Positions 24,483 to 32,404 of a stretch of DNA of 64,000 bases are shown here, piece by piece. The notes under the pieces are model-generated. The model was given only the letters and a program-made list of their open reading frames with translations, made no database searches and had not been told where the DNA came from. Origin of the DNA: Mycobacterium sp. URHD0025 (GTDB lineage: Bacteria; Actinomycetota; Actinomycetes; Mycobacteriales; Mycobacteriaceae); assembly GCF_000426065.1 (NCBI RefSeq), contig NZ_AUEQ01000013.1, positions 186,001 through 250,000 of the forward strand, read 5' to 3'. The position numbers were made by a program, and so were the translations under genes. Within the stretch, counting starts at the first letter, position 1; the number at the start of each line of letters is the position of its first letter.

Positions 24483-24764
24483 ATGATTGGAGCAATTATC
24501 ACCGCAGTCGTCGTCGGCGCGATCATCGGCGCTCTCGCACGACTGATCATGCCCGGTCGGCAGAATCTGAGCACGCTGATGACGGTCGTGCTCGGTATCG
24601 CAGGAGCCCTCATCGGCTCCTGGCTCACCGCTGCCGTCGGATACACCAACTCGAACGGCGGATTCGCCATCGTCCCGTTCGTGGTCGGTGTCGTTGTCGC
24701 GATTGTGTTGATCGCGATCTACACAGCCCTGTCGGGCCGACGCGGCACGCCCGTCGGTCACTGA
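24483..24764 (+). CDS. GlsB/YeaQ/YmgE-family small stress membrane protein
   Basis: A 93-residue protein with three hydrophobic segments. It shows the family pattern IGAIITAVVVGAIIGALARLIMPG, GIAGALIGSWL and a final VVAIVLIAIYTAL. Members (transglycosylase-associated protein family, DUF of the YeaQ type) are stress-induced inner-membrane proteins of unknown mechanism. I chose ATG 24483 because AGAAAGG precedes it and the hydrophobic domain starts there; an earlier in-frame ATG would add 30 basic residues. A strong hairpin ends the transcript 14 bp after the stop codon. Confidence 0.88.
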   Translation: MIGAIITAVVVGAIIGALARLIMPGRQNLSTLMTVVLGIAGALIGSWLTAAVGYTNSNGGFAIVPFVVGVVVAIVLIAIYTALSGRRGTPVGH

Positions 24765-24777
24765 GCAGGACAACCAC

Positions 24778-24815
24778 TGGCTCCGCCGACCCCTGTCCCC
24801 CGGTCGGCGGAGCCA
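24778..24815 (+). terminator. Hairpin terminator after the YeaQ-like gene
   Basis: TGGCTCCGCCGACC (24778-24791) and GGTCGGCGGAGCCA (24802-24815) form a perfect 14-bp stem with a 10-nt loop, followed by CTTCT. Confidence 0.85.
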
Positions 24816-24936
24816 CTTCTGCCGGCGGCAGCTACCGAGCAAATACGCATACCGCCGAAATTGTCAGTTTGTTCAATTCAGCGCCGGCGCGATGTGACGG
24901 CAATATTCCTAGCCCCGAAATGATTTCTCCAACGGG

Positions 24937-25557
24937 ATGATCAGCGTCCGCGCACTGGCGCGCCGAGAACGCCAGGAATTCGCCGATCTGCTCGACACTC
25001 TGAGCCCGCAGCAGTGGCAGGCGCCGACACTGTGTGGCGACTGGACTGTCCGCGACGTCGTCGCCCACACCATCGCGTACCTCGGGCAGACCCGGCTGCA
25101 GCTCACCACCGCGATGGTGACCGCTCGCGGGCAGGTAGACCGGCTCAATGAATCTGCGCACAAAGCCAACAAGGGGCTTACGCCCCATGAGTTGCGCGCG
25201 ATGATGCGTTCCGGCGCCGACCCGTCTGGCGCAGGCGCGCTCTACGGCTGTCGCGTGGCCCTCATCGAATGCCTGATCCACCAACAGGACATCCGGCGCC
25301 CGCTGGGGATGCCACGCACGATTTCAGCCGATGCGCTGCTGGCCTCGCTGGTTTTCGCGCGCACCAGCCCGGTGATCGGTGGGGCCTGGCGCACCCGCGG
25401 TCTGCGACTGGTCGCCGACGACCTTGACTGGTCAGCCGGCCGCGGCGCCGAGATCCACGGGCCGGGCGAGGCGCTGCTGCTGGCGATGGCCGGACGCGTC
25501 GAGGCCGTCGTCCACGAACTCGAGGGCCCGGGGCTGGCCGCCCTTCGCAGTCGATGA
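24937..25557 (+). CDS. Maleylpyruvate isomerase-family mycothiol-dependent protein (DinB-like fold)
   Basis: A 206-residue protein with the N-terminal four-helix bundle of the mycothiol-dependent isomerase/DinB superfamily: RRERQEFADLLDTLSPQQWQAPTLCGDWTVRDVVAHTIAYL holds the usual first metal-ligand histidine, and ALIECLIHQQDIRRPLGMP holds the second His and neighbouring Asp. The C-terminal GEALLLAMAGRVEAV is also typical. Family members use mycothiol as cofactor in actinobacteria for isomerisation, detoxification or thiol transfer; the substrate here is unknown. It starts at ATG 24937 without a strong ribosome site and stands alone. Confidence 0.82.
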   Translation: MISVRALARRERQEFADLLDTLSPQQWQAPTLCGDWTVRDVVAHTIAYLGQTRLQLTTAMVTARGQVDRLNESAHKANKGLTPHELRAMMRSGADPSGAGALYGCRVALIECLIHQQDIRRPLGMPRTISADALLASLVFARTSPVIGGAWRTRGLRLVADDLDWSAGRGAEIHGPGEALLLAMAGRVEAVVHELEGPGLAALRSR

Positions 25558-25919
25558 GGTCTGGCCCGACCGCCTGGCCCGCCGCCTGGCCCGCCGATTT
25601 CTACCAGATGGTCGTTGCCAGGTCGGCGGCACGACCCTGAGGTAGGAGACGACGCGCGCCCTGCCACGATCCACGACCCCTGGCGTAGAAATCGGCGCGC
25701 GATCGGCACGCGCGATCGGCAATGGGCAGGACACTCCCCGATCATCACGGCCCCGTCTCGAATGGTTTTCGATCCGTACTTCGGGGGTGCTTCGCGGTTG
25801 CGGCCCACCTACCGTGAGTAACGGGTGGGTTAGACCGACCGATCTTGAAGATGACATGGCCGCGCGCTGAGGCAGGTTCTCGCACCGCTGCCGTAGAGCC
25901 CCACCTGTGCAGGAGTCGC
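25558..25919. other. 362-bp spacer upstream of lipP
   Basis: No convincing gene. Right after the preceding stop there is a short direct duplication CCTGGCCCGCCG (CGCCTGGCCCGC repeated back to back), and near 25690-25720 GCGCGCGATCGGCA recurs in near-identical form. The lipP promoter must lie here, but no clear -10/-35 pair stands out. Confidence 0.45.
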
Positions 25920-27101
25920 ATGCCCGTACTGACCGCCATCGCAGGCACGTGCGCACCGGAATTCGACAACGTGCGCGGTGCCTTCGAAACCAACTTCGCC
26001 GAGCGCGGCGAGGTCGGGGCCGCTGTCGCGGTCTGGGTCGAGGGCGATCTGGTGGTCAATCTGTGGGGCGGATCCGCCGACGCCGCCGGCAGCAGGCCGT
26101 GGCAGCAGAACACCCTGGCCAGCGTCTATTCAGGGTCCAAAGGGCTGTTGAGTACCTGCATCCATCTGTTGGCCGATCGCGGCGAGATCCACCTGGATGT
26201 ACCGGTGGCCCGCTATTGGCCCGAGTTCGGCCAGGCCGGCAAGCAGGACGTCACCATCGCGATGGTGTTGGGGCACCGTTCGGGCGTGATCGGCCCCCGC
26301 GAGCCGATGGACTGGCGCGAGGTCACCGATTGGGACGCGGTGTGCTCGAAGATCGCGGCCGCGACACCGTGGTGGCCGCCGGGCAGCGCGCAGGGCTACC
26401 ACGTCGTGACGTTCGGATTCATCCTCGGCGAGGTCGTTCGCCGTGTCACCGGCCGGACCATCGGTCAGTATCTGCGCACCGAGATCGCCGAACCGCTGGG
26501 CGCCGACATCCACATCGGATTGCCCGCCTGGCAGCATCACCGATGCGCGGAGATGGTGAACAAGCCGTCGGTGCGCAGCTTGCTGGCCGACAACGGGGTC
26601 AGGCAGCCGCCGGGCTCTCTCGGTGAGCATCCGATGGCCGGCTGGGCAGTGTCGATGGACTTCGTGCCCGACGACGAGTTGGGCGTACAGGCACTGGACG
26701 CTTGGCGCTCGGCGGAGTTCCCGAGTACCAACGCGCACGTGTCGGCTCTCGGCATGGCGACCTTCTACAACGCGCTGGCCCAGGAGAAGTTGCTCACCCG
26801 CGGACACATGGAGCGGTGCCGAATCTCCCAGGGCGGATTCGACTCCGACGTGGTGCTGGGTCCGCGGGTCGCCGATCACGGCTGGGGTCTGGGCTACATG
26901 CTCAACCAACGCGGTGTGGCCGGGCCGAACACCGGCATCTTCGGGCACGGCGGGTCGGGCGGCTCGTTCGCGTTCGTAGACCTGGAGCACCGGATCGGCT
27001 ACGCGTATGTGATGAACCGCTTCGACGCCACCAAGTGCAACGCCGACCCGCGGACCGTCGCGCTGTCCAACGAGGTGTACTCCGCTCTCGGCGTAATTTG
27101 A
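25920..27101 (+). CDS. lipP: Beta-lactamase-fold carboxylesterase/lipase LipP
   Basis: The 393-residue protein belongs to the class C beta-lactamase-like esterase family and is the orthologue of Rv2463 by sequence pattern, length and position after tig. The catalytic S-x-x-K is SGSK at residues 71-74; a Tyr in QGYHVVTFG lies in the position of the second family motif, and FGHGGSGGSFAF occupies the third. No signal peptide is visible, so it is probably cytoplasmic. I chose ATG 25920 because AGGAG precedes it by 4 bp; an upstream ATG at 25845 would add 25 residues of poor coding quality. Substrate chain length is unknown. Confidence 0.9.
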   Translation: MPVLTAIAGTCAPEFDNVRGAFETNFAERGEVGAAVAVWVEGDLVVNLWGGSADAAGSRPWQQNTLASVYSGSKGLLSTCIHLLADRGEIHLDVPVARYWPEFGQAGKQDVTIAMVLGHRSGVIGPREPMDWREVTDWDAVCSKIAAATPWWPPGSAQGYHVVTFGFILGEVVRRVTGRTIGQYLRTEIAEPLGADIHIGLPAWQHHRCAEMVNKPSVRSLLADNGVRQPPGSLGEHPMAGWAVSMDFVPDDELGVQALDAWRSAEFPSTNAHVSALGMATFYNALAQEKLLTRGHMERCRISQGGFDSDVVLGPRVADHGWGLGYMLNQRGVAGPNTGIFGHGGSGGSFAFVDLEHRIGYAYVMNRFDATKCNADPRTVALSNEVYSALGVI

Positions 27102-27152
27102 GTTCTCTACGAGGACCCGGAAACACCATTTCCCGTCGGTACGCTGGACGCC

Positions 27153-27968
27153 ATGAACAGCGTTTTGCTGGTACTCATCGTCCTGGTCATCGCCGCGATC
27201 GCATTCGTCGTCTACAGCTCGTCGAAGGCGAACGGCCGCCGCTCCGCGGAGTCACTGGCCGACGCCAAGGCTGACGCCCGCCGCCTCATCGAGCGCCTGG
27301 GCGGGCAGGTCCTGAACCTCACCGGCTCCGACGATGCGTCCAAGCAGGCGCTGGCCGACGCCTCCGAGCGCTACACCGCGGCGTCCTCGCAGATCGATCA
27401 GGCCACCACGGCCAAGCAGGCTGCCCTTGCCAAGGAGAGCGCCATCGAGGGGCTCTACTACGTGCGCGCGGCCCGTACCGCCATGGGGATGGATCCCGGC
27501 CCCGAGCTGGAATCGCTGACCGGGCAGCGGGCGGCCGGCGCCGTGACCGAGGACCGCCGGATCAACTTCGACGGCCGCGAGATCGAGGCATCCCCCTCGC
27601 CCTCGGAGCGCACCCCGAACTACTACCCGGGTGGCCGGGTCGCCGGACGCCCGGTGCCCGCCGGCTGGTACTCCGAGCCGTGGTGGAAGCCGGCCCTGGT
27701 TGCCGGCGCCTGGGGCCTCGGGTCGGTGCTGCTGTTCGATGCGATGTTCTCCGGAATGCACGGAGTCGACTACGGCGCACAGGGTTTCGAAAACGGTTAC
27801 GGTGACGGCTATTCCGACGGTCTCGCCGCGGGCCAGGACACCGGTGGCGACGGTGGCGGTTTCGACGGCGGGGACGCCGGTGGTGGCGACTGGGGTGGTA
27901 CCGACGCCAGCGGCTGGGACGGTGGCGGCGACTTCGGTGGCGATTTCGGAGACTTCGGCGGCTTCTGA
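27153..27968 (+). CDS. Membrane-anchored actinobacterial protein with Gly/Asp-rich tail
   Basis: A 271-residue protein whose N-terminus is one transmembrane segment (residues 3-21, MNSVLLVLIVLVIAAIAFVV). A charged helical region of about 90 residues follows (SAESLADAKADARRLIERLGG and onward, coiled-coil-like), then a second hydrophobic stretch near KPALVAGAWGLGSVLLFDAMFSG and a C-terminal tail of Gly, Asp and Phe ending GDFGDFGGF. Such acidic Gly-rich tails recur in small membrane proteins of actinobacteria. I do not recognise a function. It follows lipP by 51 bp on the same strand and converges on nei. Confidence 0.8.
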   Translation: MNSVLLVLIVLVIAAIAFVVYSSSKANGRRSAESLADAKADARRLIERLGGQVLNLTGSDDASKQALADASERYTAASSQIDQATTAKQAALAKESAIEGLYYVRAARTAMGMDPGPELESLTGQRAAGAVTEDRRINFDGREIEASPSPSERTPNYYPGGRVAGRPVPAGWYSEPWWKPALVAGAWGLGSVLLFDAMFSGMHGVDYGAQGFENGYGDGYSDGLAAGQDTGGDGGGFDGGDAGGGDWGGTDASGWDGGGDFGGDFGDFGGF

Positions 27969-27999
27969 CGCGCTCGCGTGACGGGCGTGCCGAGCCCAC

Positions 28000-28794
28000 T
28001 CACACCTGGCAGTCGGGACACCAGAAGAGGTTGCGCGCCTCCAGTTCTGCGGTGCGCACCCCTGCCCCGCATACCCGGCACGCTTCCCCGGCCCGGCGGT
28101 AGACGTAGGTGCGGGGGCGGCCCGGGCCATAGGACGGGGCGCCGTGATCGTGCTCGGGGCGGACGACGACGATCTTGCCCCGCCGTACGCCGACCTTCAT
28201 CAACGCGACGAGATCGGTCCACATGTCACTGAATTCGGCCTGCTCCATGTGCGTCCCCGGCCGGTAAGGATCGATGTGGTGACGGAACAGCAATTCACTA
28301 CGGTAAACATTGCCCACCCCGGCGATCACCGACTGGTCCATCAGCAACGCCCCGATTGACCTGCGGGACTTGCTGATTCGCCTCCAGGCCAGCGCGGGAT
28401 CGGCATCCTTGCGCAACGGGTCGGGCCCGAGGCGGGCCACCACATCGGCGATCTCGGGCTCGGCGATCACCTCGCACACGGTGGGGCCGCGAAGATCGGT
28501 GCCGTAATCGGTGCCCACGATCCGCATCCGCACCTGGCCGACCGGAAGGCCCAGTGGCACAGGCGCTTCGGTGAATGCCCCGTACAGGCCGAGGTGGATG
28601 TGCACCACGTGGCCACCGTGGTAGTGATGGAACAGGTGCTTACCCCAGGCGTCGGCCTGTTTGAACACCTGGCCGCTGACGGCGGCCGCACCGTCGGCGA
28701 ATCGGCCCTGCGGGCTGGACACCACCACCGGTGCCCGGCCGAACCGCTTCTGGTGCAGCCGGGCCAGCCGGTGCAGGGTGTGCCCTTCGGGCAT
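28000..28794 (-). CDS. nei: Fpg/Nei-family DNA glycosylase (Rv2464c-type endonuclease VIII)
   Basis: This base-excision repair enzyme removes oxidised bases and cleaves the abasic site. The 264-residue protein has the invariant N-terminal PEG (Pro2 is the nucleophile, Glu3 the acid), a H2TH region (SIGALLMDQSVIAGVGNVYRSELLF) and a C-terminal zinc finger CRVCG...FWCPDC. Lys in the KHLFHH strand fits the family DNA-contact lysine. It starts 3 bp after rpiB on the same strand, as in M. tuberculosis, so the two are co-transcribed. Both Nei and Fpg share this fold; the N-terminal PEGHTLHR favours Nei. Confidence 0.92.
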   Translation of the reverse strand: MPEGHTLHRLARLHQKRFGRAPVVVSSPQGRFADGAAAVSGQVFKQADAWGKHLFHHYHGGHVVHIHLGLYGAFTEAPVPLGLPVGQVRMRIVGTDYGTDLRGPTVCEVIAEPEIADVVARLGPDPLRKDADPALAWRRISKSRRSIGALLMDQSVIAGVGNVYRSELLFRHHIDPYRPGTHMEQAEFSDMWTDLVALMKVGVRRGKIVVVRPEHDHGAPSYGPGRPRTYVYRRAGEACRVCGAGVRTAELEARNLFWCPDCQV

Positions 28795-28797
28795 GGG

Positions 28798-29277
28798 TCA
28801 GGCAGGCGCGCCGGGAACCGGCGGGGCCACGTGGTCCTTCTCGTACTCGGCGAGGATGTCGATGCGGCGCTGGTGCCGCTCGGCCTCCGACCACGGCGTC
28901 GACAGGAACGCGTCGACGATGGCCAGTGCCTCCTCCTCGCTGTGCATGCGTCCGCCCAGGCCCATCAGCTGCGCGTTGTTGTGCTCGCGGGCCAGCTTGG
29001 CGGTCTCGACGCTCCAGGTCAGGGCACAGCGGGCGCCGGGCACTTTGTTCGCGGCGATCTGCTCACCGTTGCCCGAGCCGCCCAGCACGATGCCGAGGCT
29101 GCCCGGATCGGCGACGGTCTTGACCGCCGCGTCGATGCAGAACGCCGGGTAGTCGTCATCGGCGTCGTAGGCGTAGGCACCGCAGTCGATCGGCTCGTGG
29201 CCGGTCTTCTCGAGGTGCTCGATGATGGTCTGCTTGAACTCGAATCCGGCGTGGTCGGCACCGATGTAGACGCGCAT
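28798..29277 (-). CDS. rpiB: Ribose-5-phosphate isomerase B
   Basis: RpiB interconverts ribose 5-phosphate and ribulose 5-phosphate in the pentose phosphate pathway. The 159-residue protein starts MRVYIGADHAGFEFK and has the phosphate loop GGSGNGEQIAANK, whose Glu replaces the catalytic Cys of the E. coli enzyme, as known for the M. tuberculosis RpiB (Rv2465c). ATG 29277 gives the conserved N-terminus. In M. tuberculosis the next gene upstream is Rv2466c; here about 13 kb intervene. Confidence 0.95.
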   Translation of the reverse strand: MRVYIGADHAGFEFKQTIIEHLEKTGHEPIDCGAYAYDADDDYPAFCIDAAVKTVADPGSLGIVLGGSGNGEQIAANKVPGARCALTWSVETAKLAREHNNAQLMGLGGRMHSEEEALAIVDAFLSTPWSEAERHQRRIDILAEYEKDHVAPPVPGAPA

Positions 29278-29332
29278 GCGGGTAACCCTAACTGGTCGGT
29301 AACTCCGCCTGGCCATAGCGCAGGATGACGGT

Positions 29333-29926
29333 ATGGAGATGAGCGGTTGGCTCCGACGTCGGCGGGGCAAGGCACCGTCGACGATCCACCTCGATCAGAT
29401 CTACCCGTATCTGGTTCCCGACGACTATCCCGACGCACTGTCGACCCGTGCGCATTCTCAGCGCCGGATCGGTCACGGTCTCTCCCTGGCATTGGTGACC
29501 CCGACCGGCCCCGCTGAGGCGCAGATCCTGGCAGCGGTGGACGCGGAGGCTGTGGCCGGTGCCGGAATCGATCTGCCGACTGCCTACCGGCATGCCGACG
29601 GAGCGTTGTCCACGGCGTTGTCGGCCGGACAGATAGCGCTGGAGTTCTTCGATCGGGGCCCTGCCGGAGCGCCGACCGTCGTAGCGGGCGGAAGTTGGCT
29701 CGCGGCAACCACACTGGTGGCTTCGGGGCTCTACGAGCGCATGACCCGGTTCCTCGGCGACGACATCGTCGCAGCCGTGCCGCACCGTGAGTTGATGTTT
29801 CTGTTCGCGCCGCAGGCTGCCCCGGCGATGGCCGAGGTGGTGGCGTCCGAACACCGTGACGCCAGGAAACCCTTGACGACGGGATTTTTCACCCTCAATC
29901 ACGCCGGCCCGACGCCCACGTCCTAG
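29333..29926 (+). CDS. Hypothetical protein, unrecognised
   Basis: A 197-residue predicted cytoplasmic protein with no signal peptide, no membrane segment and no motif I can name. It begins with a basic RRRRG stretch, then IHLDQIYPYLVPDDY. The middle and C-terminal parts are alpha/beta-like, with ALEFFDRGPAGAPTVV and PHRELMFLFAP. The fold may relate to DUF1444-like proteins because of the YLVP element, but that is a weak guess. It is divergent from rpiB (55 bp apart) and its stop codon lies in a CTAG shared with the stop of the convergent TetR gene. Confidence 0.7.
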   Translation: MEMSGWLRRRRGKAPSTIHLDQIYPYLVPDDYPDALSTRAHSQRRIGHGLSLALVTPTGPAEAQILAAVDAEAVAGAGIDLPTAYRHADGALSTALSAGQIALEFFDRGPAGAPTVVAGGSWLAATTLVASGLYERMTRFLGDDIVAAVPHRELMFLFAPQAAPAMAEVVASEHRDARKPLTTGFFTLNHAGPTPTS

Positions 29927-30480
29927 CGCGTCAGTCCCTTATCGGCCTGGATACCCGCCAGGAGCAGGTCGAGCATTCGCTGGGCCTGCTCGGCCGAGCC
30001 ACTGGCGAGGAAGATTCCGAGCATGCTGGAGACGATGTCCTCGGCCAGCACGTCGGTGCGCAGGCTGCCGTCGGCGACACCGGCGTCCAGCAGTGTCTGC
30101 ACCGCTCCGACGACGCTGGCCCTGGTGTCGCGGTGGTCGACCGCGCCGGATTCGAAAATGGCGCGCAGCGATTCGGCCATGCCCTTCTTGGCGGCGACGA
30201 ACGCGGCGTAGCGATCCATCCACCGGCGCAGGGCCACCGGCGGTGAATATCGGCCGACCAGGTCGGCGGCGGTGGCAGAGACCTCGGCGAGCTCGGCGCG
30301 GTAGACGGCCTCGATGAGCGCCTCACGGTTCGGGAAATGGCGGTAGAGCGTGCCGATTCCCACCCCGGCGTCGCGCGCGATGGCCTCCAGCGAGACCGGT
30401 CCGTCGGACATGGCGAAAGCCGCCGCGGCGGTTGCGAGCAGCCGTTCGCGGTTACGGCGCGCATCAGCCCGTTCGGCCAT
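29923..30480 (-). CDS. TetR-family transcriptional regulator
   Basis: A 185-residue TetR-type repressor. The N-terminal helix-turn-helix is SLEAIARDAGVGIGTLYRHFPNREALIEAVY (residues about 30-60); the remainder is a helical ligand domain. It is divergent from an aldo/keto reductase gene across 85 bp carrying two copies of a CGGAGG-NN-CCTCCG palindrome, the expected operator form for TetR proteins. It probably represses itself and the reductase until a small molecule binds. The ligand is unknown. Confidence 0.92.
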   Translation of the reverse strand: MAERADARRNRERLLATAAAAFAMSDGPVSLEAIARDAGVGIGTLYRHFPNREALIEAVYRAELAEVSATAADLVGRYSPPVALRRWMDRYAAFVAAKKGMAESLRAIFESGAVDHRDTRASVVGAVQTLLDAGVADGSLRTDVLAEDIVSSMLGIFLASGSAEQAQRMLDLLLAGIQADKGLTR

Positions 30481-30482
30481 AG

Positions 30483-30529
30483 CGGAGGCTCCTCCGTTTT
30501 GCTACGCTGCAGAAGCGGAGGGTCCTCCG
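30483..30529. promoter_or_regulatory. Two tandem palindromic TetR operators
   Basis: CGGAGGCTCCTCCG (30483-30496) and CGGAGGGTCCTCCG (30516-30529) share perfect 6-bp arms and differ only in the central 2 bp. The second extends to GCGGAGG...CCTCCGC. Their centres are 33 bp apart, about three helical turns, so two dimers would bind the same face. The first site starts 3 bp before the TetR start codon. Confidence 0.8.
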
Positions 30530-30565
30530 CATCACCTCCGATTATGACATTCCTGGAGCGCAACG

Positions 30566-31492
30566 ATGACGACATCGCACCCCGGCGGCACCGCCGCCCT
30601 CGGCGGACATACCGTCGCACGGATCGGATACGGCGCCATGGGACTCGGGCACGCCGTGTCCGATGACGACGCCGTGGCGGTACTGCGCCGCGCGGTCGAA
30701 CTCGGTGCCGATCACATCGACACCGCATCGTTCTACGACGACGGCGTGGTGAACCGTCGGATCCGGGACGCACTCGCACCGTACGGCGACGACATCGTGC
30801 TCGTCAGCAAGGTCGGAGCCCGCCCGGCGACAGGGCCGGTCCCACTGGCGCTGGCCCAGCATCCTGCTGATCTACGAGCCGCCGTCGAACTCGACCTGGC
30901 CGGCCTCGGCCTGGAGCAGATACCGGTGGTGAATCTGCGCCGAGCCGACATCGGCCCGGGATTGACCGCCGAGGGCGATCAGGTCGTCGACCTCGACGAC
31001 CAGTTGGCCGAGATGATCGCGCTGCGCGACGAGGGCAAGATCGGCGCGATCGGGATCAGCAATGTCGACCTCGACACCCTGCGGCGCGCACTGCCCGCCG
31101 GGATCGTGTGTGTGCAGAACGCCTATAACGTGCTCAACCGCAGGCATGAGGACGAACTGGCGCTGTGCCTGGAACAGGACATCGCCTGGGTACCGTTCTT
31201 CCCCCTGGGCTCGGGGTTCCCTGGCCTGCCGAAGGTCACCGAAAATACTGTGGTGCAACGGATTGCGAGCCAGGCCGAGGCCAGCGCCGCGCAGGTCGGG
31301 CTGGCCTGGTTGCTCGCCCACTCACCCAACACGCTGCTCATCGCCGGTACTGCGTCGATCAGCCATCTGCAGGAGAATCTGGCGGCCGGTGAGCTGACGC
31401 TCAGTGCCGATCAGCTCGCCGAACTCGACGCGGTCCGGGTCGAGCTAGCCGATGGTGATGGCATCCAGGCGTTCCTTGATGAAGGTCGATGA
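30566..31492 (+). CDS. Aldo/keto reductase family oxidoreductase
   Basis: A 308-residue TIM-barrel NADPH-dependent reductase. The family signatures are RIGYGAMGLGH, the DTASFYDDGVVNRRI segment with catalytic Asp and Tyr, VLVSKVG (Lys), KIGAIGISNVD and the cofactor-binding LLIAGTASISHLQENL. Family members reduce aldehydes and ketones; the substrate is not predictable. It is controlled in all likelihood by the divergent TetR protein. Its last 48 bp overlap the 3' end of the convergent oxygenase gene. The two ends share both strands, which is unusual but both reading frames remain intact. Confidence 0.9.
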   Translation: MTTSHPGGTAALGGHTVARIGYGAMGLGHAVSDDDAVAVLRRAVELGADHIDTASFYDDGVVNRRIRDALAPYGDDIVLVSKVGARPATGPVPLALAQHPADLRAAVELDLAGLGLEQIPVVNLRRADIGPGLTAEGDQVVDLDDQLAEMIALRDEGKIGAIGISNVDLDTLRRALPAGIVCVQNAYNVLNRRHEDELALCLEQDIAWVPFFPLGSGFPGLPKVTENTVVQRIASQAEASAAQVGLAWLLAHSPNTLLIAGTASISHLQENLAAGELTLSADQLAELDAVRVELADGDGIQAFLDEGR

Positions 31493-32404
31493 CGTCACCG
31501 GCTCCAGGCCTGCGACCTTGCCGATGGGTGGCTCCAACGGCGTGACCAGCGCATCGTGGTTGGCCTCGTAGAAGTAGATCAACGAGACCAGGTCCTCTTC
31601 GGGAGCGTGCGGCTGCGGCGGCAGTACACGATGGCGACCCGACGGCCAGCGCCGGCCACTCCAGTACTCCAACAGATCACCGATGTTGACCGTGAGCGAT
31701 CCCGGCTCCCACGGCGCATCCTCCCAGCCCTCTTGCTCGGAATACACCTGCAGCCCACCGGCGCCCGGCTCGCGGTCCAGGACCGTCACGGTGCCGAAGT
31801 CGGTGTGCGGGCCGATCCGGAACTGCCCCGGCTCCGGCTCGCCGACCACACTCACCGGCGGATAGTGGTTGATGTTCATCGTCCACGTCGGCCGGTTCGC
31901 CAGGGCCACAAAGGGATTGACCGGCAGCCCGAGGGAGTGGGCAAACAACGCCAGCAGGTCGTCGGAGACCTTCCGCATCGCGGCGGTGTACTCGTCGACG
32001 AGTGTCTGCAGCGCGGGTACCTCGGCCGGCCACACATTGGGCGCAAACCAGATCCGGTCGACCTCGGAATCTCCGGTCGCGGTCTCGGCGCCCAGGCTGT
32101 AGCTCTCCTTCAGATCGGGCGGGGTCTCGGTGCCCTCCGCGTAGCCGTTGGCTTCGGCGCCCGGCCCGATCCAGCCGTGCCCGCCGACCGGCACCGAGTA
32201 GTCCTGCTTGACCTCGTCGGGCAGCGCGAAGAACTCCCGGCTGGCCGCACGAACCTTCGCCGCCAGATCCGGGTCCACACCGTGGCCGGTGACGACGATG
32301 AACCCGGCTCGCTGAAGTCCGGCGTCGACCTCGGCGGCAACCGCGTCAGCCTCGGCCCCGCCGGCGTACCACCGGGACATGTCAACAGTGGCTATGGCGC
32401 TCAT
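31445..32404 (-). CDS. 2-oxoglutarate/Fe(II)-dependent oxygenase (isopenicillin N synthase-like)
   Basis: A 319-residue protein of the DIOX_N/2OG-FeII_Oxy family, with an N-terminal GFIVVTGHGV and a C-terminal jelly roll. The iron triad is H200-x-D202 (GPHTDFG) and H258 (GRHRVLPP). The usual 2-oxoglutarate-binding RxS appears as L272-V-S here, so 2OG binding may differ. The ATG at 32404 overlaps the deaminase stop (ATGA), so it is the last gene of a GntR-permease-deaminase-oxygenase operon. Fungal thymine 7-hydroxylase belongs to the same family. With a cytosine deaminase next door, a pyrimidine-base oxygenase is an attractive but unproven guess. Confidence 0.85.
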   Translation of the reverse strand: MSAIATVDMSRWYAGGAEADAVAAEVDAGLQRAGFIVVTGHGVDPDLAAKVRAASREFFALPDEVKQDYSVPVGGHGWIGPGAEANGYAEGTETPPDLKESYSLGAETATGDSEVDRIWFAPNVWPAEVPALQTLVDEYTAAMRKVSDDLLALFAHSLGLPVNPFVALANRPTWTMNINHYPPVSVVGEPEPGQFRIGPHTDFGTVTVLDREPGAGGLQVYSEQEGWEDAPWEPGSLTVNIGDLLEYWSGRRWPSGRHRVLPPQPHAPEEDLVSLIYFYEANHDALVTPLEPPIGKVAGLEPVTSSTFIKERLDAITIG

